A stretch of 64,000 bases of DNA from DSBG01 sp049975365 (GCA_049975365.1 JBNGDS010000006.1:1-64000); one strand, 5' to 3'; numbered from the stretch's first letter, positions 19,725 to 28,195 are shown. Program-made: numbers and translations. The notes: generated by a model not told the origin, from the sequence alone.

Positions 19725-20498
19725 TTACCTGAACCGGACTTTTCGCCGGTAGCGCTTATACCCCTTGACCGATGCCTCGGTGGAGATACCGAGGTAGAAC
19801 TCCTTCACGTCCTCATCCTCCTGCAGGACTTCGGGCTTGTCTGCCCGCACGATCCTCCCGTTTTCCATGAGGAAGGCGTAGTTTGAATATTTCAGCGCCA
19901 TGTTCACGTTCTGCTCCACCAGGAAGATGGTGACACCTTCAGCATTGATGCGCTGGATAATAGAAAATATTTCCTTTGTGAGCAGGGGAGAAAGGCCCAA
20001 GGATGGCTCATCGAGCATGAGGAGCTTGGGTCTGCTCATCAGTGCCCGGGCGATTGCCAGCATCTGCTGCTCGCCTCCGCTCAGATGGCCTGCCTCCTGA
20101 TTTCTTCTCTGGCTGAGGATGGGAAATTGCCTGAACTGAGCCTCCATGTCATCCTTGATTCCCTTGGTGTCCTTGCGCGTGTACGCACCCATCAGGATAT
20201 TCTCCATCACGGTGAGCTCGGGAAAGACTTCTCTTCCTTCGGGTACATAGCTGATGCCGAGACGCACGATTTCTTCCGTGTCAAGACGATCGATCCTTTT
20301 CCCCATGAATTCGACCGAGCCCTTTTCGGGCTGATCGTCATCCAGCAGACGCATGATGGTTTTCAGGGTGGTACTTTTCCCCGCACCGTTGCTGCCAAGC
20401 AGAGCAACAATGTCACCCTGCTTGATCTCAAGGGAGATCCCGTGCAGTGCCCGTATCAGGTCGTACCATGTCTCGCAGTTTTTGATCGAGAGCATCAC
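19725..20498 (-). CDS. livF: Branched-chain amino acid-type ABC transporter ATP-binding protein LivF
   Basis: This 257-residue ATPase has Walker A LLGSNGAGKSTTLKTI, a Q-loop, the signature HLSGGEQQMLAIARAL, Walker B LLMLDEPSLGLSP and the switch His region FLVEQNVNMAL. It is the second ATPase of the hydrophobic amino acid uptake (HAAT) transporters. The start ATG overlaps the livG stop by four bases (20495-20498). The C-terminal ~25 residues (about 232-257) extend slightly past the usual LivF end with a basic tail rich in Arg/Lys. Confidence 0.95.
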   Translation of the reverse strand: MMLSIKNCETWYDLIRALHGISLEIKQGDIVALLGSNGAGKSTTLKTIMRLLDDDQPEKGSVEFMGKRIDRLDTEEIVRLGISYVPEGREVFPELTVMENILMGAYTRKDTKGIKDDMEAQFRQFPILSQRRNQEAGHLSGGEQQMLAIARALMSRPKLLMLDEPSLGLSPLLTKEIFSIIQRINAEGVTIFLVEQNVNMALKYSNYAFLMENGRIVRADKPEVLQEDEDVKEFYLGISTEASVKGYKRYRRKVRFR

Positions 20499-21271
20499 GC
20501 ATCCTCCTCACCAAGATAGGCGGCTATCACATCCGGGTGCTTCTGTACCTCCTGGGGAGTACCCTCGACAATCTCGATGCCCTGATTGATGGCAAGGATC
20601 CGGTCTGAGATACCCATCACCATATTCATGTCATGCTCTATGAGGAGGATAGTGACCTTGTAGTCCTCCTGGATGTCCTTGATCCAGATTCTCAGGTCGT
20701 CCTTTTCCTCGGTATTCATACCTGCAGAGGGTTCGTCCAGAAGAAGGACCTTGGGCTCCAGGGCGAGAGCCCGTGCGAGCTCAACGAGCTTCCGCTTTCC
20801 ATACGGCAGGTTGGACACGAACTGGTCCCGCACGGACTGAAGATCGAGGAAGTCGATGATATGTTCGACGCGCTCCCGGTGCTCCACCTCCTCCTTTGCA
20901 CATCGTGACCCTTTGCCCCACATGAATGCCCCGCTCAGCACCCCTGTTTTCATGTGGATATGCCTGCCGAGCATGATATTGTCCATCACGGTTGCATTGG
21001 CAAAAAGCTGGATGTTCTGAAAGGTGCGCGCAATCCCTTTCCGTGCTATCTTGTCCGGAAAGAGCCCGGTGAGAGTCTCTCCGTCAAGGATCACATGCCC
21101 TGAATCAGGCTTGTAGATACCGCTGATCATGTTGAAGATGGTGGTTTTCCCGCTCCCGTTGGGCCCGATGATGGAAAAGATGGAATTCTTCTGAACCTCG
21201 AATGTCGCTCTGTCAACCGCCCGGATACCACCGAAGCTGATGCTCAGATTGTCAACCTTGAAGTGAACCAT
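20495..21271 (-). CDS. livG: Branched-chain amino acid-type ABC transporter ATP-binding protein LivG
   Basis: This 258-residue ATPase starts at ATG 21271 after GAGGAGCGC. Walker A is IIGPNGSGKTTIFNMISG, the signature region is LPYGKRKLVELARAL (the LivG-type variant of LSGGQ), and Walker B is VLLLDEPSAGMNTEE followed by LLIEHDMNMVMG. An insertion of about 20 residues between the Q-loop and signature (HMKTGVLSGAFMWGKGSR) is usual for LivG. It pairs with LivF to power the LivH/LivM permease. Confidence 0.95.
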   Translation of the reverse strand: MVHFKVDNLSISFGGIRAVDRATFEVQKNSIFSIIGPNGSGKTTIFNMISGIYKPDSGHVILDGETLTGLFPDKIARKGIARTFQNIQLFANATVMDNIMLGRHIHMKTGVLSGAFMWGKGSRCAKEEVEHRERVEHIIDFLDLQSVRDQFVSNLPYGKRKLVELARALALEPKVLLLDEPSAGMNTEEKDDLRIWIKDIQEDYKVTILLIEHDMNMVMGISDRILAINQGIEIVEGTPQEVQKHPDVIAAYLGEEDA

Positions 21272-21342
21272 CGTATGCGCTCCTCATACTCTCTGCTGCT
21301 CGTTCTGTCCTTTTCTCAGGGCTGGCACTTCCTGATGCGAAA

Positions 21343-22548
21343 TCAGTAATTTTTCCATGTTGCCAGATCGTTCGCAGTCCAATCCTTGATCAGGATGTAT
21401 GAGCCGCCGGGACCGCATTTCTGGATCTGCACAGAGTCGGTTCCCTGGTGGCAGTTCTCTGTCCAGGTTATCGGGGCCCCGAGCCCCTTCCAATTCCTGA
21501 ACGAGTTCAATTCCTTCATAACCGCTTCAGTGGTGAGATCAGGACCGACACGCCTGAGGGCTTCCACCAGTGGTTCGGCAAACTGGATGCCGGCTATGTA
21601 GAAGCTTGACCATCGCTCTTCCGGGGCGAGCTTTTTTGCTGCCTCGCGATACTTCACCATGAGGGGATCCTGTGAATCCGGGGGAGGCACGAACGCCCCG
21701 GTTATTACCCCTTCGTACAAGCCCCCGGTAATGTGGTGCATCAGGGCAAGATCAGACAGGCCTGAATTGGCGATCCACTGGGGCTTGAAATCGACGCTTT
21801 CACTCGTTTTCAGTGCTATGACACATAGGGTCGGGCTCACCCACATGAGAACTGCCTCTGCACCTGAATTCTTCAATCTCAGCATCTGAGATGCAAGATC
21901 CTTCTCTGTCGGTTCCACCGGGATTTCCAGAACACACTTCATCTTGTAGGAGACAAGCCGCTGTGTCATTCCTTCCAGACCGACTTTTCCGAACACGTCG
22001 TTCTGGTACAGGATGGCTATTTTCTTGTAACCGAGTTCTTCAACCGCATATTTGGTCAGGACACTCGCTTCGTCCTGGAAGCGGGGATAGGAACAGAAGC
22101 GATAGGGATCGGGTTTTCCGTTCACCCTGTCATCCACTGTATTCAGCGACGAGGTTCCGGGAACGACCCACAGGATCTTGTTGCTCGAGATGAATTCTTT
22201 GACCGCCTGGCCACCTGCACCCGACACCCCACCGGTGAAGGCGAAGATCCCATACCGTTCCACAACCTCTTTCACCGCTGCCTGGGCAAGGGCAGGGTTG
22301 TACTGATCGTCCCGCAGGAAATACTTGATCTTTCTGCCGTGGATTCCTCCCTCTTCGTTCACCATGTCGAAGAGGAGACCGGCTCCCCTGGCAACCGCCC
22401 CCCAGGGGGCTGCAGGACCCGTCTGGGGACCAAATTGTGCGATTCTGATCTCCTTGTCATCAAATCCTTTCTCTGCTGCTGAACATGCCAAGGACAAGAC
22501 AAGGGTGATGCCAACAATCATACACACCGAGAAGACATATCTTTTCAT
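21343..22548 (-). CDS. Periplasmic HAAT substrate-binding protein, copy 1
   Basis: This 401-residue type I periplasmic binding protein of the LivJ/LivK class has a Sec signal peptide (about residues 1-25, ending CSAAEKG; start ATG 22548 after GGGGGTAAAAG). The mature N-terminus (EIRIAQFGPQTGPAAPWG) and EEGGIHGRKIKYFLRDDQYNP are almost the same as in the two genes upstream. It is the most divergent of the three near the hinge (FTGGVSGAGGQAVKEFISS) and probably differs in ligand preference. The family binds branched-chain amino acids, amides, aromatic acids or other carboxylates and the ligand here is not assignable. Confidence 0.93.
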   Translation of the reverse strand: MKRYVFSVCMIVGITLVLSLACSAAEKGFDDKEIRIAQFGPQTGPAAPWGAVARGAGLLFDMVNEEGGIHGRKIKYFLRDDQYNPALAQAAVKEVVERYGIFAFTGGVSGAGGQAVKEFISSNKILWVVPGTSSLNTVDDRVNGKPDPYRFCSYPRFQDEASVLTKYAVEELGYKKIAILYQNDVFGKVGLEGMTQRLVSYKMKCVLEIPVEPTEKDLASQMLRLKNSGAEAVLMWVSPTLCVIALKTSESVDFKPQWIANSGLSDLALMHHITGGLYEGVITGAFVPPPDSQDPLMVKYREAAKKLAPEERWSSFYIAGIQFAEPLVEALRRVGPDLTTEAVMKELNSFRNWKGLGAPITWTENCHQGTDSVQIQKCGPGGSYILIKDWTANDLATWKNY

Positions 22549-22578
22549 CTTTTACCCCCTACGTATTCCTGAAAATGC

Positions 22579-22607
22579 CGGGGCCTGAACGTATATTTCA
22601 GGCCCCG
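22579..22607 (-). terminator. 11-bp perfect intercistronic hairpin between receptor genes 2 and 1
   Basis: CGGGGCCTGAA (22579-22589) pairs perfectly with TTCAGGCCCCG (22597-22607) across a seven-base loop, just after the stop of receptor 2 on the minus strand. The transcript then reads GCATTTTCAGG, so the T-run is short. This suits a partial terminator or a 3'-end stabilising hairpin that sets the ratio of receptor to downstream LivG/LivF. Confidence 0.7.
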
Positions 22608-22617
22608 ACGGTTCTTC

Positions 22618-23796
22618 CTATTTCCATGTAGCAAGATCGTTCGATGTCCAGTCCTGGAGCGTGATGTAACTGGAATTCGGGCCGCACTGCTGGATCATGA
22701 CGGAGTCAGTTCCCTGGTGGATCTCGGGTGTCCACGTCACGGGTGGCCCTATGGTCTGGTGGTTTGTCAGGGAATTGAGCTCCTTGAGGGCCGCCTCGGT
22801 GCTCAGGTTCGGCCCAACACGCTGGAGAGCCTCCACTATCGGGTCGGCGAACAGGATGCCTGCAAGGTAAAAGGTACCCCAGCGCTCCTCAGGGGATAAC
22901 CGTTTCGCGGCATCACGGTATTTGTTCAGAAGCGAGTGGTCAGTGTCAGGCGGAAGGCCGAAGGCCCCGGTGATGACCCCTTCCCAGAGCCCGCCCGTGA
23001 TGGTGTTCATGAGCGGGTAGTCCGAAAGCGTATCCGATGAAATCCACTGGGGCTTGTAGTCGATGGTTGCAGCTGTCTTCAGTGCGATGGCGGCAACCGT
23101 GGGGTTGACGAACATGATGACCACTTCCGCGCCGGATTCCTTGAACCTGAGCATCTGTGATGAGAGGTCTTTGTCGCCGGGTTCCACGGGGATTTCGGCT
23201 ATAAGGCTCATGTTGTAGGTGGCGAGCCGTTTCTTGGCTCCTGAAAGTCCATCCTTGCCGTACTGATCGTTCTGGTAAAAGAATCCGATCTTCTTGGCCT
23301 TGAGTTTCTCTACGACAAACTTGGTGAGGATACACGATTCGTCCTCATACAGAGGATAAACCGCAAAGAGATAGGGGTTTGTCGGGAACACGAATTCCCT
23401 GATAGCAGCAGACGGGCCTACCCAGATGATCTTGTTCTGCTTCAGGTAATCCATTACCGCCAGTCCGCATGCGCCTCCCACGCCGCCCACGAAGGCGAAG
23501 ACCCCTCTGCGTTCAACGAGGTCCTTCACAACGGCGACTGTCTGTGCGGGATTGTACTGATCATCCCGAAGGAAATACTTGATCTTTCTGCCGTGGATGC
23601 CCCCTTCCTCGTTCACCACATCGAACAGGAGACCGCTTCCCCGGGCAACTGCACCCCACGGCGCGGCTGGTCCTGTCTGGGGACCCCACTGTCCGATCCT
23701 GATCTCATTGTCGTCAAAACCCTTCTCGGCTGCTGAACACGGCAGTGCCATGCATAGACACATAATCATGAACCCTGCACAAAGGAACCTGTTCAT
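22618..23796 (-). CDS. Periplasmic HAAT substrate-binding protein, copy 2
   Basis: This 392-residue LivJ/LivK-class receptor starts at ATG 23796. An AAGGAGGGTGAGGTG site lies directly upstream, so a longer in-frame reading from 24036, which would run back through the upstream spacer into copy 3, is rejected. The signal peptide covers about residues 1-24 and ends PCSAAEKG. The core (EIRIGQWGPQTGPAAPWG, EEGGIHGRKIKYF, GPNLSTEAALKELNS) is highly similar to the flanking copies. A GGVGGACGLAVMDY stretch replaces the GGVSGAGG hinge of the other two. Confidence 0.93.
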   Translation of the reverse strand: MNRFLCAGFMIMCLCMALPCSAAEKGFDDNEIRIGQWGPQTGPAAPWGAVARGSGLLFDVVNEEGGIHGRKIKYFLRDDQYNPAQTVAVVKDLVERRGVFAFVGGVGGACGLAVMDYLKQNKIIWVGPSAAIREFVFPTNPYLFAVYPLYEDESCILTKFVVEKLKAKKIGFFYQNDQYGKDGLSGAKKRLATYNMSLIAEIPVEPGDKDLSSQMLRFKESGAEVVIMFVNPTVAAIALKTAATIDYKPQWISSDTLSDYPLMNTITGGLWEGVITGAFGLPPDTDHSLLNKYRDAAKRLSPEERWGTFYLAGILFADPIVEALQRVGPNLSTEAALKELNSLTNHQTIGPPVTWTPEIHQGTDSVMIQQCGPNSSYITLQDWTSNDLATWK

Positions 23797-23812
23797 CACC
23801 TCACCCTCCTTC

Positions 23813-23832
23813 AACCCCTGTAACCAGGGGTT
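23813..23832 (-). other. 8-bp intercistronic hairpin just upstream of receptor 2
   Basis: AACCCCTG (23813-23820) and CAGGGGTT (23825-23832) form a perfect stem with a four-base loop. On the transcript it sits directly 5' of the AAGGAGGG ribosome site of receptor 2. It could protect processed mRNA or gate translation. There is no T-run after it. Confidence 0.6.
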
Positions 23833-23866
23833 TGCATTGAAAAACCTTTTTTTCCGGCACAGGAAA

Positions 23867-25060
23867 TTATTTTTTCCATGTCGCCAAGTCATTCGGTGTC
23901 CAGTCTTGGAGCAGGATGGCGGTGCCACCAGGGCCGCACTTCTGAATCTGGATTGAATCTGTTCCCTGATGCTGATCTGCACTCCAGGAAATTTTTGGTC
24001 CGATCCCCTGGAAGTCTTGAATTGAATTGAGCGCATCGAGGCATGACTGGGTCGTCAGGTTCGGGCCAACCCGTTTCAGCGCCTCAACCAGTGGTTCTGC
24101 AAAGGCGATACCTGCCAGGTAGAAGGTTCCCCATCGCTCTTCGGGAGCAAGACGCTTGGCTGCCTCTCGGTACCTCACCATCAGTGGATTGTCAGAATCG
24201 GGGGGCAGAGCAAAGGCGCCGGTGATCACCCCTTCCCACAGGCCACCCGTGATGGTGTTCATGAGGGCATAGTCCGACAGGGTGTTTGAAGACACCCACT
24301 GGGGAGCGAAACCAATGGTGGCGCTGGTCTTGAGAGCTATGGTGGCGGTAGTTGGATTTACCCACATGATCACCACCTCAGCGCCGGAGTTCTTGAGCCT
24401 GAGCATCTGGGAGGAAAGATCTTTTTCCCCGGGTTCTACGGGGATCTCCTCTACGAGGCTCATGGTGTAGGCTGCCAGCCGTTTCTTCGCTCCTTCTAAC
24501 CCGCTCTTGCCGTATTGATCGTTTTGATAGAAGAAGCCGATCTTGGTTGCCTTCAGGGTCTCCACGATGTACTTGGTGAGGATGCTTGCTTCGTCATCAT
24601 AGAGCGGATACATCGCGAAGAGGTAGGGGTTGACCGGAAACACGTATTCATTCAGTGCGGTCGCCGGTGAGACCCAGATCACTGTGTTCTGGGCAAGGTA
24701 GTCTTTCACGGCCATGCCGCCTGCACCCGACACACCACCCACGAACGCGAAAATCCCCCTGCGCTCAACGAGTTCCTTGACCACAGCCACTGTCTGGGCA
24801 GGATTGTACTGGTCATCCCTGACAAAGTACTTGATCTTTCTGCCATGGATGCCACCCTCTTCATTGACGAGCTGGAACAGGATGTCGCTCCCCCGTGCCA
24901 CAGAACCCCACGGAGCGGCAGGACCGGTCTGGGGGCCCCACTGGGCGATCCTGATCTCGTTCTTGTCGACCCCGGGGCTATCAGCATGTGCCGCAAGGGG
25001 CAGTAGAAAAGCTGCGACCACAGCAAGTATCACATACCCTCGAATCTCTACTCTCTTCAT
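23867..25060 (-). CDS. Periplasmic HAAT substrate-binding protein, copy 3
   Basis: This 397-residue receptor is the first of the tandem trio in transcription order. It starts at ATG 25060 after AAGGAGGGAAGA. The signal peptide (about 1-26) ends AAHADSPG. The mature protein opens EIRIAQWGPQTGPAAPWG and keeps FVGGVSGAGGMAVKDY and the C-terminal PNDLATWKK shared by all three. The three copies look like products of tandem duplication. Keeping three receptors with one permease suggests widened ligand range. Confidence 0.93.
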   Translation of the reverse strand: MKRVEIRGYVILAVVAAFLLPLAAHADSPGVDKNEIRIAQWGPQTGPAAPWGSVARGSDILFQLVNEEGGIHGRKIKYFVRDDQYNPAQTVAVVKELVERRGIFAFVGGVSGAGGMAVKDYLAQNTVIWVSPATALNEYVFPVNPYLFAMYPLYDDEASILTKYIVETLKATKIGFFYQNDQYGKSGLEGAKKRLAAYTMSLVEEIPVEPGEKDLSSQMLRLKNSGAEVVIMWVNPTTATIALKTSATIGFAPQWVSSNTLSDYALMNTITGGLWEGVITGAFALPPDSDNPLMVRYREAAKRLAPEERWGTFYLAGIAFAEPLVEALKRVGPNLTTQSCLDALNSIQDFQGIGPKISWSADQHQGTDSIQIQKCGPGGTAILLQDWTPNDLATWKK

Positions 25061-25144
25061 TCTTCCCTCCTTCGTTACGGCTGCATTATAGCAGCGCGAT
25101 GTAGTTCATCCGTGTGCATCCCCGTGCTGAAGAGGGTGTACTAT

Positions 25145-25621
25145 CTATCCTTTCAGCCATGTCCCTCCCTCTCTCAGGAAGGTGAAGCAATAGTTGTACA
25201 ATGCACGTGCGTTCGTGTCAGTGAACAGGAGCGTGATATCCACTTCGGCCTGGACAAAGCGATCGACCGCTGGATAAGCCTCAGGGTCGTGGTTTGGTCT
25301 CAGGCCGTAGATGTCGACTACCTTGTATTCAACGATCTTGACCGGAGTCGATTGCATTTCAGCGAGGAAATCCTCGTACGTATGCGTTCTGCGGTAGTGC
25401 GAGGAAGGGGCGAGGCACTGGTAGAGTTTCTCGTAATCCTCGCTCATTTCGGCGGCAAAGTAGTCCTGTATGGCAGCCTCGATGCGTGGGCGCTCGAAGA
25501 CCATCTCGATGGTCCTGACAGGAGTGTCGAAGAACAAGACCCCGGATACCAGGATGATCACGGTGATACCTAGTGCCCCCAGTATCACAGCGATGCGTCT
25601 GTTCCTGCCACCATCACCCAT
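25145..25621 (-). CDS. Membrane-anchored NTF2-like protein in Liv operon
   Basis: The 158-residue product starts at ATG 25621, two bases after the livH stop (TAGCAATG). A longer overlapping reading through livH in another frame is a shadow. One N-terminal membrane segment (about 11-31) is followed by a soluble domain whose pattern fits a SnoaL/NTF2-like cone fold: helix AAIQDYFAAEMSEDYEKLY, then alternating beta strands ending CFTFLREGGTWLKG. This is a fold guess from pattern only. The orientation would place the domain outside the cytoplasm, close to the receptors. Liv operons usually lack such a gene. An accessory or ligand-handling role is possible but unproven. Confidence 0.75.
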   Translation of the reverse strand: MGDGGRNRRIAVILGALGITVIILVSGVLFFDTPVRTIEMVFERPRIEAAIQDYFAAEMSEDYEKLYQCLAPSSHYRRTHTYEDFLAEMQSTPVKIVEYKVVDIYGLRPNHDPEAYPAVDRFVQAEVDITLLFTDTNARALYNYCFTFLREGGTWLKG

Positions 25622-25623
25622 TG

Positions 25624-26496
25624 CTACACCTTTTTCACATAGTGCTTGGCAAAGAGCCCGCTCGGTTTGAGGGTAAGGACAAGGATAATGACCACGAATG
25701 CAACGATAGGCTTCCAGTGGGGCCAGGCATAGCCAAAGAAATTCTCGATCAGACCGAGAGAAAGACCACCGAGGACAACGCCTGGAATGCTGGTGAGTCC
25801 TCCGAGGACCGCTGCTGCAAAGGCCCGGAGGAAGGGTTCCATCATGTACGTCGGGTCGAGTACAGACCGGGCGGCGAAAAACATGGCGGCCACGGCGCCT
25901 ATGACAGAGCTCAATGCCCAGGTGAAGGAGAAAACTCTTTCCACCTTTATGCCCATGATCTTCGCTGCGTTCTGATTCTGCTGGGTTGCCCGCATGGCGA
26001 TGCCGAGATTGGAGTATCGGAAAAACAGGTAGAGGAGCACCATGATCAAGGCTGTCAGAATAAAGACTCCCATGGTCCACTCGTTGAGCTTCAGGCCCGG
26101 CAGGATCTCGTGAGTATCTCGTACCGTCAGGGGAAAGGCGAAATCTTTCTGCTCTGCTCCCCATTTCCATCCCGCAAGGCTCATGAGCATCATTTCTGCT
26201 CCGAGCGTGATGATGATGAGGCCGAGCACGGTGGGATCCTTTGCAGGCCGGAGTAAAAAGAACTCGATACACATACCCAAGAGGATTGCGAAGATCATGG
26301 TTATGATGAAGGCGAGCCAGAAGGGGAGTTGATACTGGATCAGAATGTGATAGGCGATGAACGTGGAGATCATGCCCATCTCGCCCTGGCCGAAGTTGAC
26401 TACCTCGGAGGTTTTGTAAATGATCGCAACGGCCACGCCGAAGAGGCCGTAGCAGGCACCGATCGCCATTCCCTCGATGATGAGTTGTCCAATCAT
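25624..26496 (-). CDS. livH: Branched-chain amino acid-type ABC permease LivH
   Basis: This 290-residue inner-membrane permease has about eight hydrophobic segments and starts at ATG 26496 behind GGAGAAGAC. The N-terminus IEGMAIGACYGLFGVAVAIIYKTSEVVNFGQGEMGMIS is the family signature, and FAAAVLGGLTSIPGVVLGGLSLG is the conserved cytoplasmic EAA-like loop. It forms the channel together with LivM. It lies 28 bases after livM and two bases before the NTF2-like gene. Confidence 0.95.
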   Translation of the reverse strand: MIGQLIIEGMAIGACYGLFGVAVAIIYKTSEVVNFGQGEMGMISTFIAYHILIQYQLPFWLAFIITMIFAILLGMCIEFFLLRPAKDPTVLGLIIITLGAEMMLMSLAGWKWGAEQKDFAFPLTVRDTHEILPGLKLNEWTMGVFILTALIMVLLYLFFRYSNLGIAMRATQQNQNAAKIMGIKVERVFSFTWALSSVIGAVAAMFFAARSVLDPTYMMEPFLRAFAAAVLGGLTSIPGVVLGGLSLGLIENFFGYAWPHWKPIVAFVVIILVLTLKPSGLFAKHYVKKV

Positions 26497-26524
26497 GTCT
26501 TCTCCATAGCCCTGTCAGCTGCCA

Positions 26525-27595
26525 TCAGAATGGCCAGGTCTTCCAGTATTTCTTGATCCGGATCCAGATGCCGAACATGCCCAGAGGCTCGAAAATCACG
26601 ATGAGCACCATGATGAGCCCCAGCACGAAACCCCCGATATTGTCCATGCCTATGACAGTGAACCACTTCCTGGAAAAGGAGACGAGAAGATCGCCCAGGT
26701 AGGGAAGTTCACCCATGTTCTTCAGGAGATCGAACTGCAGGTAGGTGATGAGCACCGCACCCATGACAGCGCCGAGGATGCTGCCCAGGCCACCTACGAC
26801 AACCATGACAAGAAAGACGATGGACAGGATGAGATTGAAGGTGAAGGGGTCGAAGAATCTCACCACAAATGCGAAAAGGCCTCCTGCCACACCGGCATAG
26901 AAGGCACTGACAGCAAAGGAAAGCGTCTTGAAGATTGTGAGGTTGACCCCCATGACCTCCGCGGCGATATCGTCATCCCGTATTGCCACAAAGGCTCGTC
27001 CGATACGAGTCTTCATGAGATTCTTCCCCCCTATCACCATAAGGATCGTGATGGCGAGGATCAGGTAGTATAACTTCATATCCGTGTTCAGCACCAGACT
27101 CATCCCAAGCTGAGGGATGCCCATTTCCAGGGGAGGTGCATGAATTCCCATGCGTCCCCCGAAGACTTCCCACGTGCCGATGATGTGCATGATCGTCAGC
27201 CCGAATCCCAGTGTGGCAATGGCAAGGTATGGACCTTCCAGTCTGAGGGCGGGCAAGCCGATGATGAAGCCGAACAATGCGGCAATGAGACCTGCGATGA
27301 TCACGGCCAGGAGAAACGGCATGGGCAGATGGGTCATGAGCAGGGCGGTTCCGTATGCCCCTATGGCAAAAAACCCCGCATGCCCCAGGGATATCTGACC
27401 AGTGTACCCGACAAGGATGTTCAACCCAACGGCCAGGATCACGTGAACCAGGATCACGTTGCTCAGGTAGATGTAGTAGTTACCCACAAGAAAAGGCAGG
27501 ACAAAGAGAAAGATGAGGAAGGCCACAGACCATGCGAGCACGGTGTTGCTGCTGAAAATCTCGATGTCTTCATAGTAATCACGTTTCATGTCCAT
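26525..27595 (-). CDS. livM: Branched-chain amino acid-type ABC permease LivM
   Basis: This 356-residue permease is the first gene of the operon, starting at ATG 27595 with GGGGTGC upstream. About ten membrane segments are visible. Family landmarks are LNILVGYTGQISLGHAGFFAIGAY, LRLEGPYLAIATLGFG, FVAIRDDDIAAEVMGVN and VVVGGLGSILGAVMGA. The N-terminal ~20 residues (MDMKRDYYEDIEIFSSN) form a short cytoplasmic extension. It is the second pore subunit of the HAAT importer. Confidence 0.95.
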   Translation of the reverse strand: MDMKRDYYEDIEIFSSNTVLAWSVAFLIFLFVLPFLVGNYYIYLSNVILVHVILAVGLNILVGYTGQISLGHAGFFAIGAYGTALLMTHLPMPFLLAVIIAGLIAALFGFIIGLPALRLEGPYLAIATLGFGLTIMHIIGTWEVFGGRMGIHAPPLEMGIPQLGMSLVLNTDMKLYYLILAITILMVIGGKNLMKTRIGRAFVAIRDDDIAAEVMGVNLTIFKTLSFAVSAFYAGVAGGLFAFVVRFFDPFTFNLILSIVFLVMVVVGGLGSILGAVMGAVLITYLQFDLLKNMGELPYLGDLLVSFSRKWFTVIGMDNIGGFVLGLIMVLIVIFEPLGMFGIWIRIKKYWKTWPF

Positions 27596-27766
27596 GAAAG
27601 CACCCCGCTCAAGATATCATAGAATTCTTATGCGCCACATGTACCCAGATGGCCGTGTGAAGGAAGAACAGGGCAGTGCACCACGGGACGAATACGAATG
27701 AACCCTGTCTGGATGGTGAGATTTCCCTCATAGATGGATAGGCCATTCCAGAAAAACACACAGCAT

Positions 27767-27794
27767 ATTTTATGACATTATGACAAGTTGTCAA
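27767..27794 (-). promoter_or_regulatory. Predicted sigma-70 promoter of the Liv operon
   Basis: On the minus strand a perfect -35 TTGACA (27794-27789) and a -10 TAAAAT (27772-27767) are separated by 16 bases. They lie about 170 bases upstream of livM. This is the strongest housekeeping-type promoter match I see in the window. Confidence 0.6.
27781..27793. promoter_or_regulatory. Operator-like inverted repeat over the Liv -35 box
   Basis: TGACAAGTTGTCA is a perfect 6+1+6 inverted repeat that overlaps the -35 hexamer of the Liv promoter. A further TGACAT half-like repeat lies next to it at 27773-27778. A repressor bound here would block the promoter. The regulator is not encoded next to it. 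Confidence 0.5.
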
Positions 27795-27967
27795 GGAAAA
27801 TCGGCTTGGATTCAATTGGTTAGATGAGCAACTGTTCTCTTCGATAATTAAGATTAAATTGAACTCAGCCTTCATGGACTGTAATAGATACAGAAAATTA
27901 AAAGAGGAAAATCATAGTGATAAATAGGAAGGTGACTCACATGCACCAGAAAGAGTGAGGTCTTCTC

Positions 27968-28195
27968 TTACCAGGCCCAGGAGACAGTAGCCAGGAGAAT
28001 GAACACAACAACGAGGGCATTCGTGAGGAGAAGAGGTTTCTTGTACACATATCCATTCTTGTGCGCCATGGTGCAGATCAGAAAGATGAAGGACCCGGGG
28101 ACGAAGCAGAGAGAAAAGATGAGGGCACAGAGCCGTACCAGCGGATTCTTCTTGAACCATGTGAGAGTTTCCTGTTTCTTCGGAATTGCCCCCAT
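27968..28195 (-). CDS. Small two-pass membrane protein (75 aa), unknown
   Basis: The start is taken as ATG 28195, because GGGGAGG lies seven bases upstream; a longer reading from 28240 lacks a ribosome site. The 75-residue product has two hydrophobic segments (about 20-40 and 53-73) joined by a basic loop (HKNGYVYKKP), after a Lys-rich N-terminus. I do not recognise the family. It is divergent from the clostripain-like gene. Confidence 0.65.
   Translation of the reverse strand: MGAIPKKQETLTWFKKNPLVRLCALIFSLCFVPGSFIFLICTMAHKNGYVYKKPLLLTNALVVVFILLATVSWAW

Larger units (their letters stand above)
27596..27967. other. Intergenic region upstream of the Liv operon
   Basis: This 372-base spacer is AT-richer than its surroundings. 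It holds the Liv promoter and palindrome listed separately, leaving a 5' leader of about 165 bases before livM. No convincing gene is present: a minus-strand 88-codon reading frame at 27609-27875 runs across the promoter and lacks a ribosome site. Confidence 0.5.

Noticed and set aside
23797..24036. Extended N-terminus for receptor 2
   Set aside because: It would place 80 polar residues before a clean signal peptide, while a strong ribosome site sits at the inner ATG.
25145..26272. Long minus-strand frame (375 codons) running through livH
   Set aside because: Only its last 158 codons are real (the NTF2-like gene). The rest is out of frame with the clear livH permease and has Arg/His-rich shadow composition.
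27609..27875. 88-codon minus-strand frame upstream of livM
   Set aside because: It covers the Liv promoter and operator, lacks a ribosome site and has no family-like pattern.
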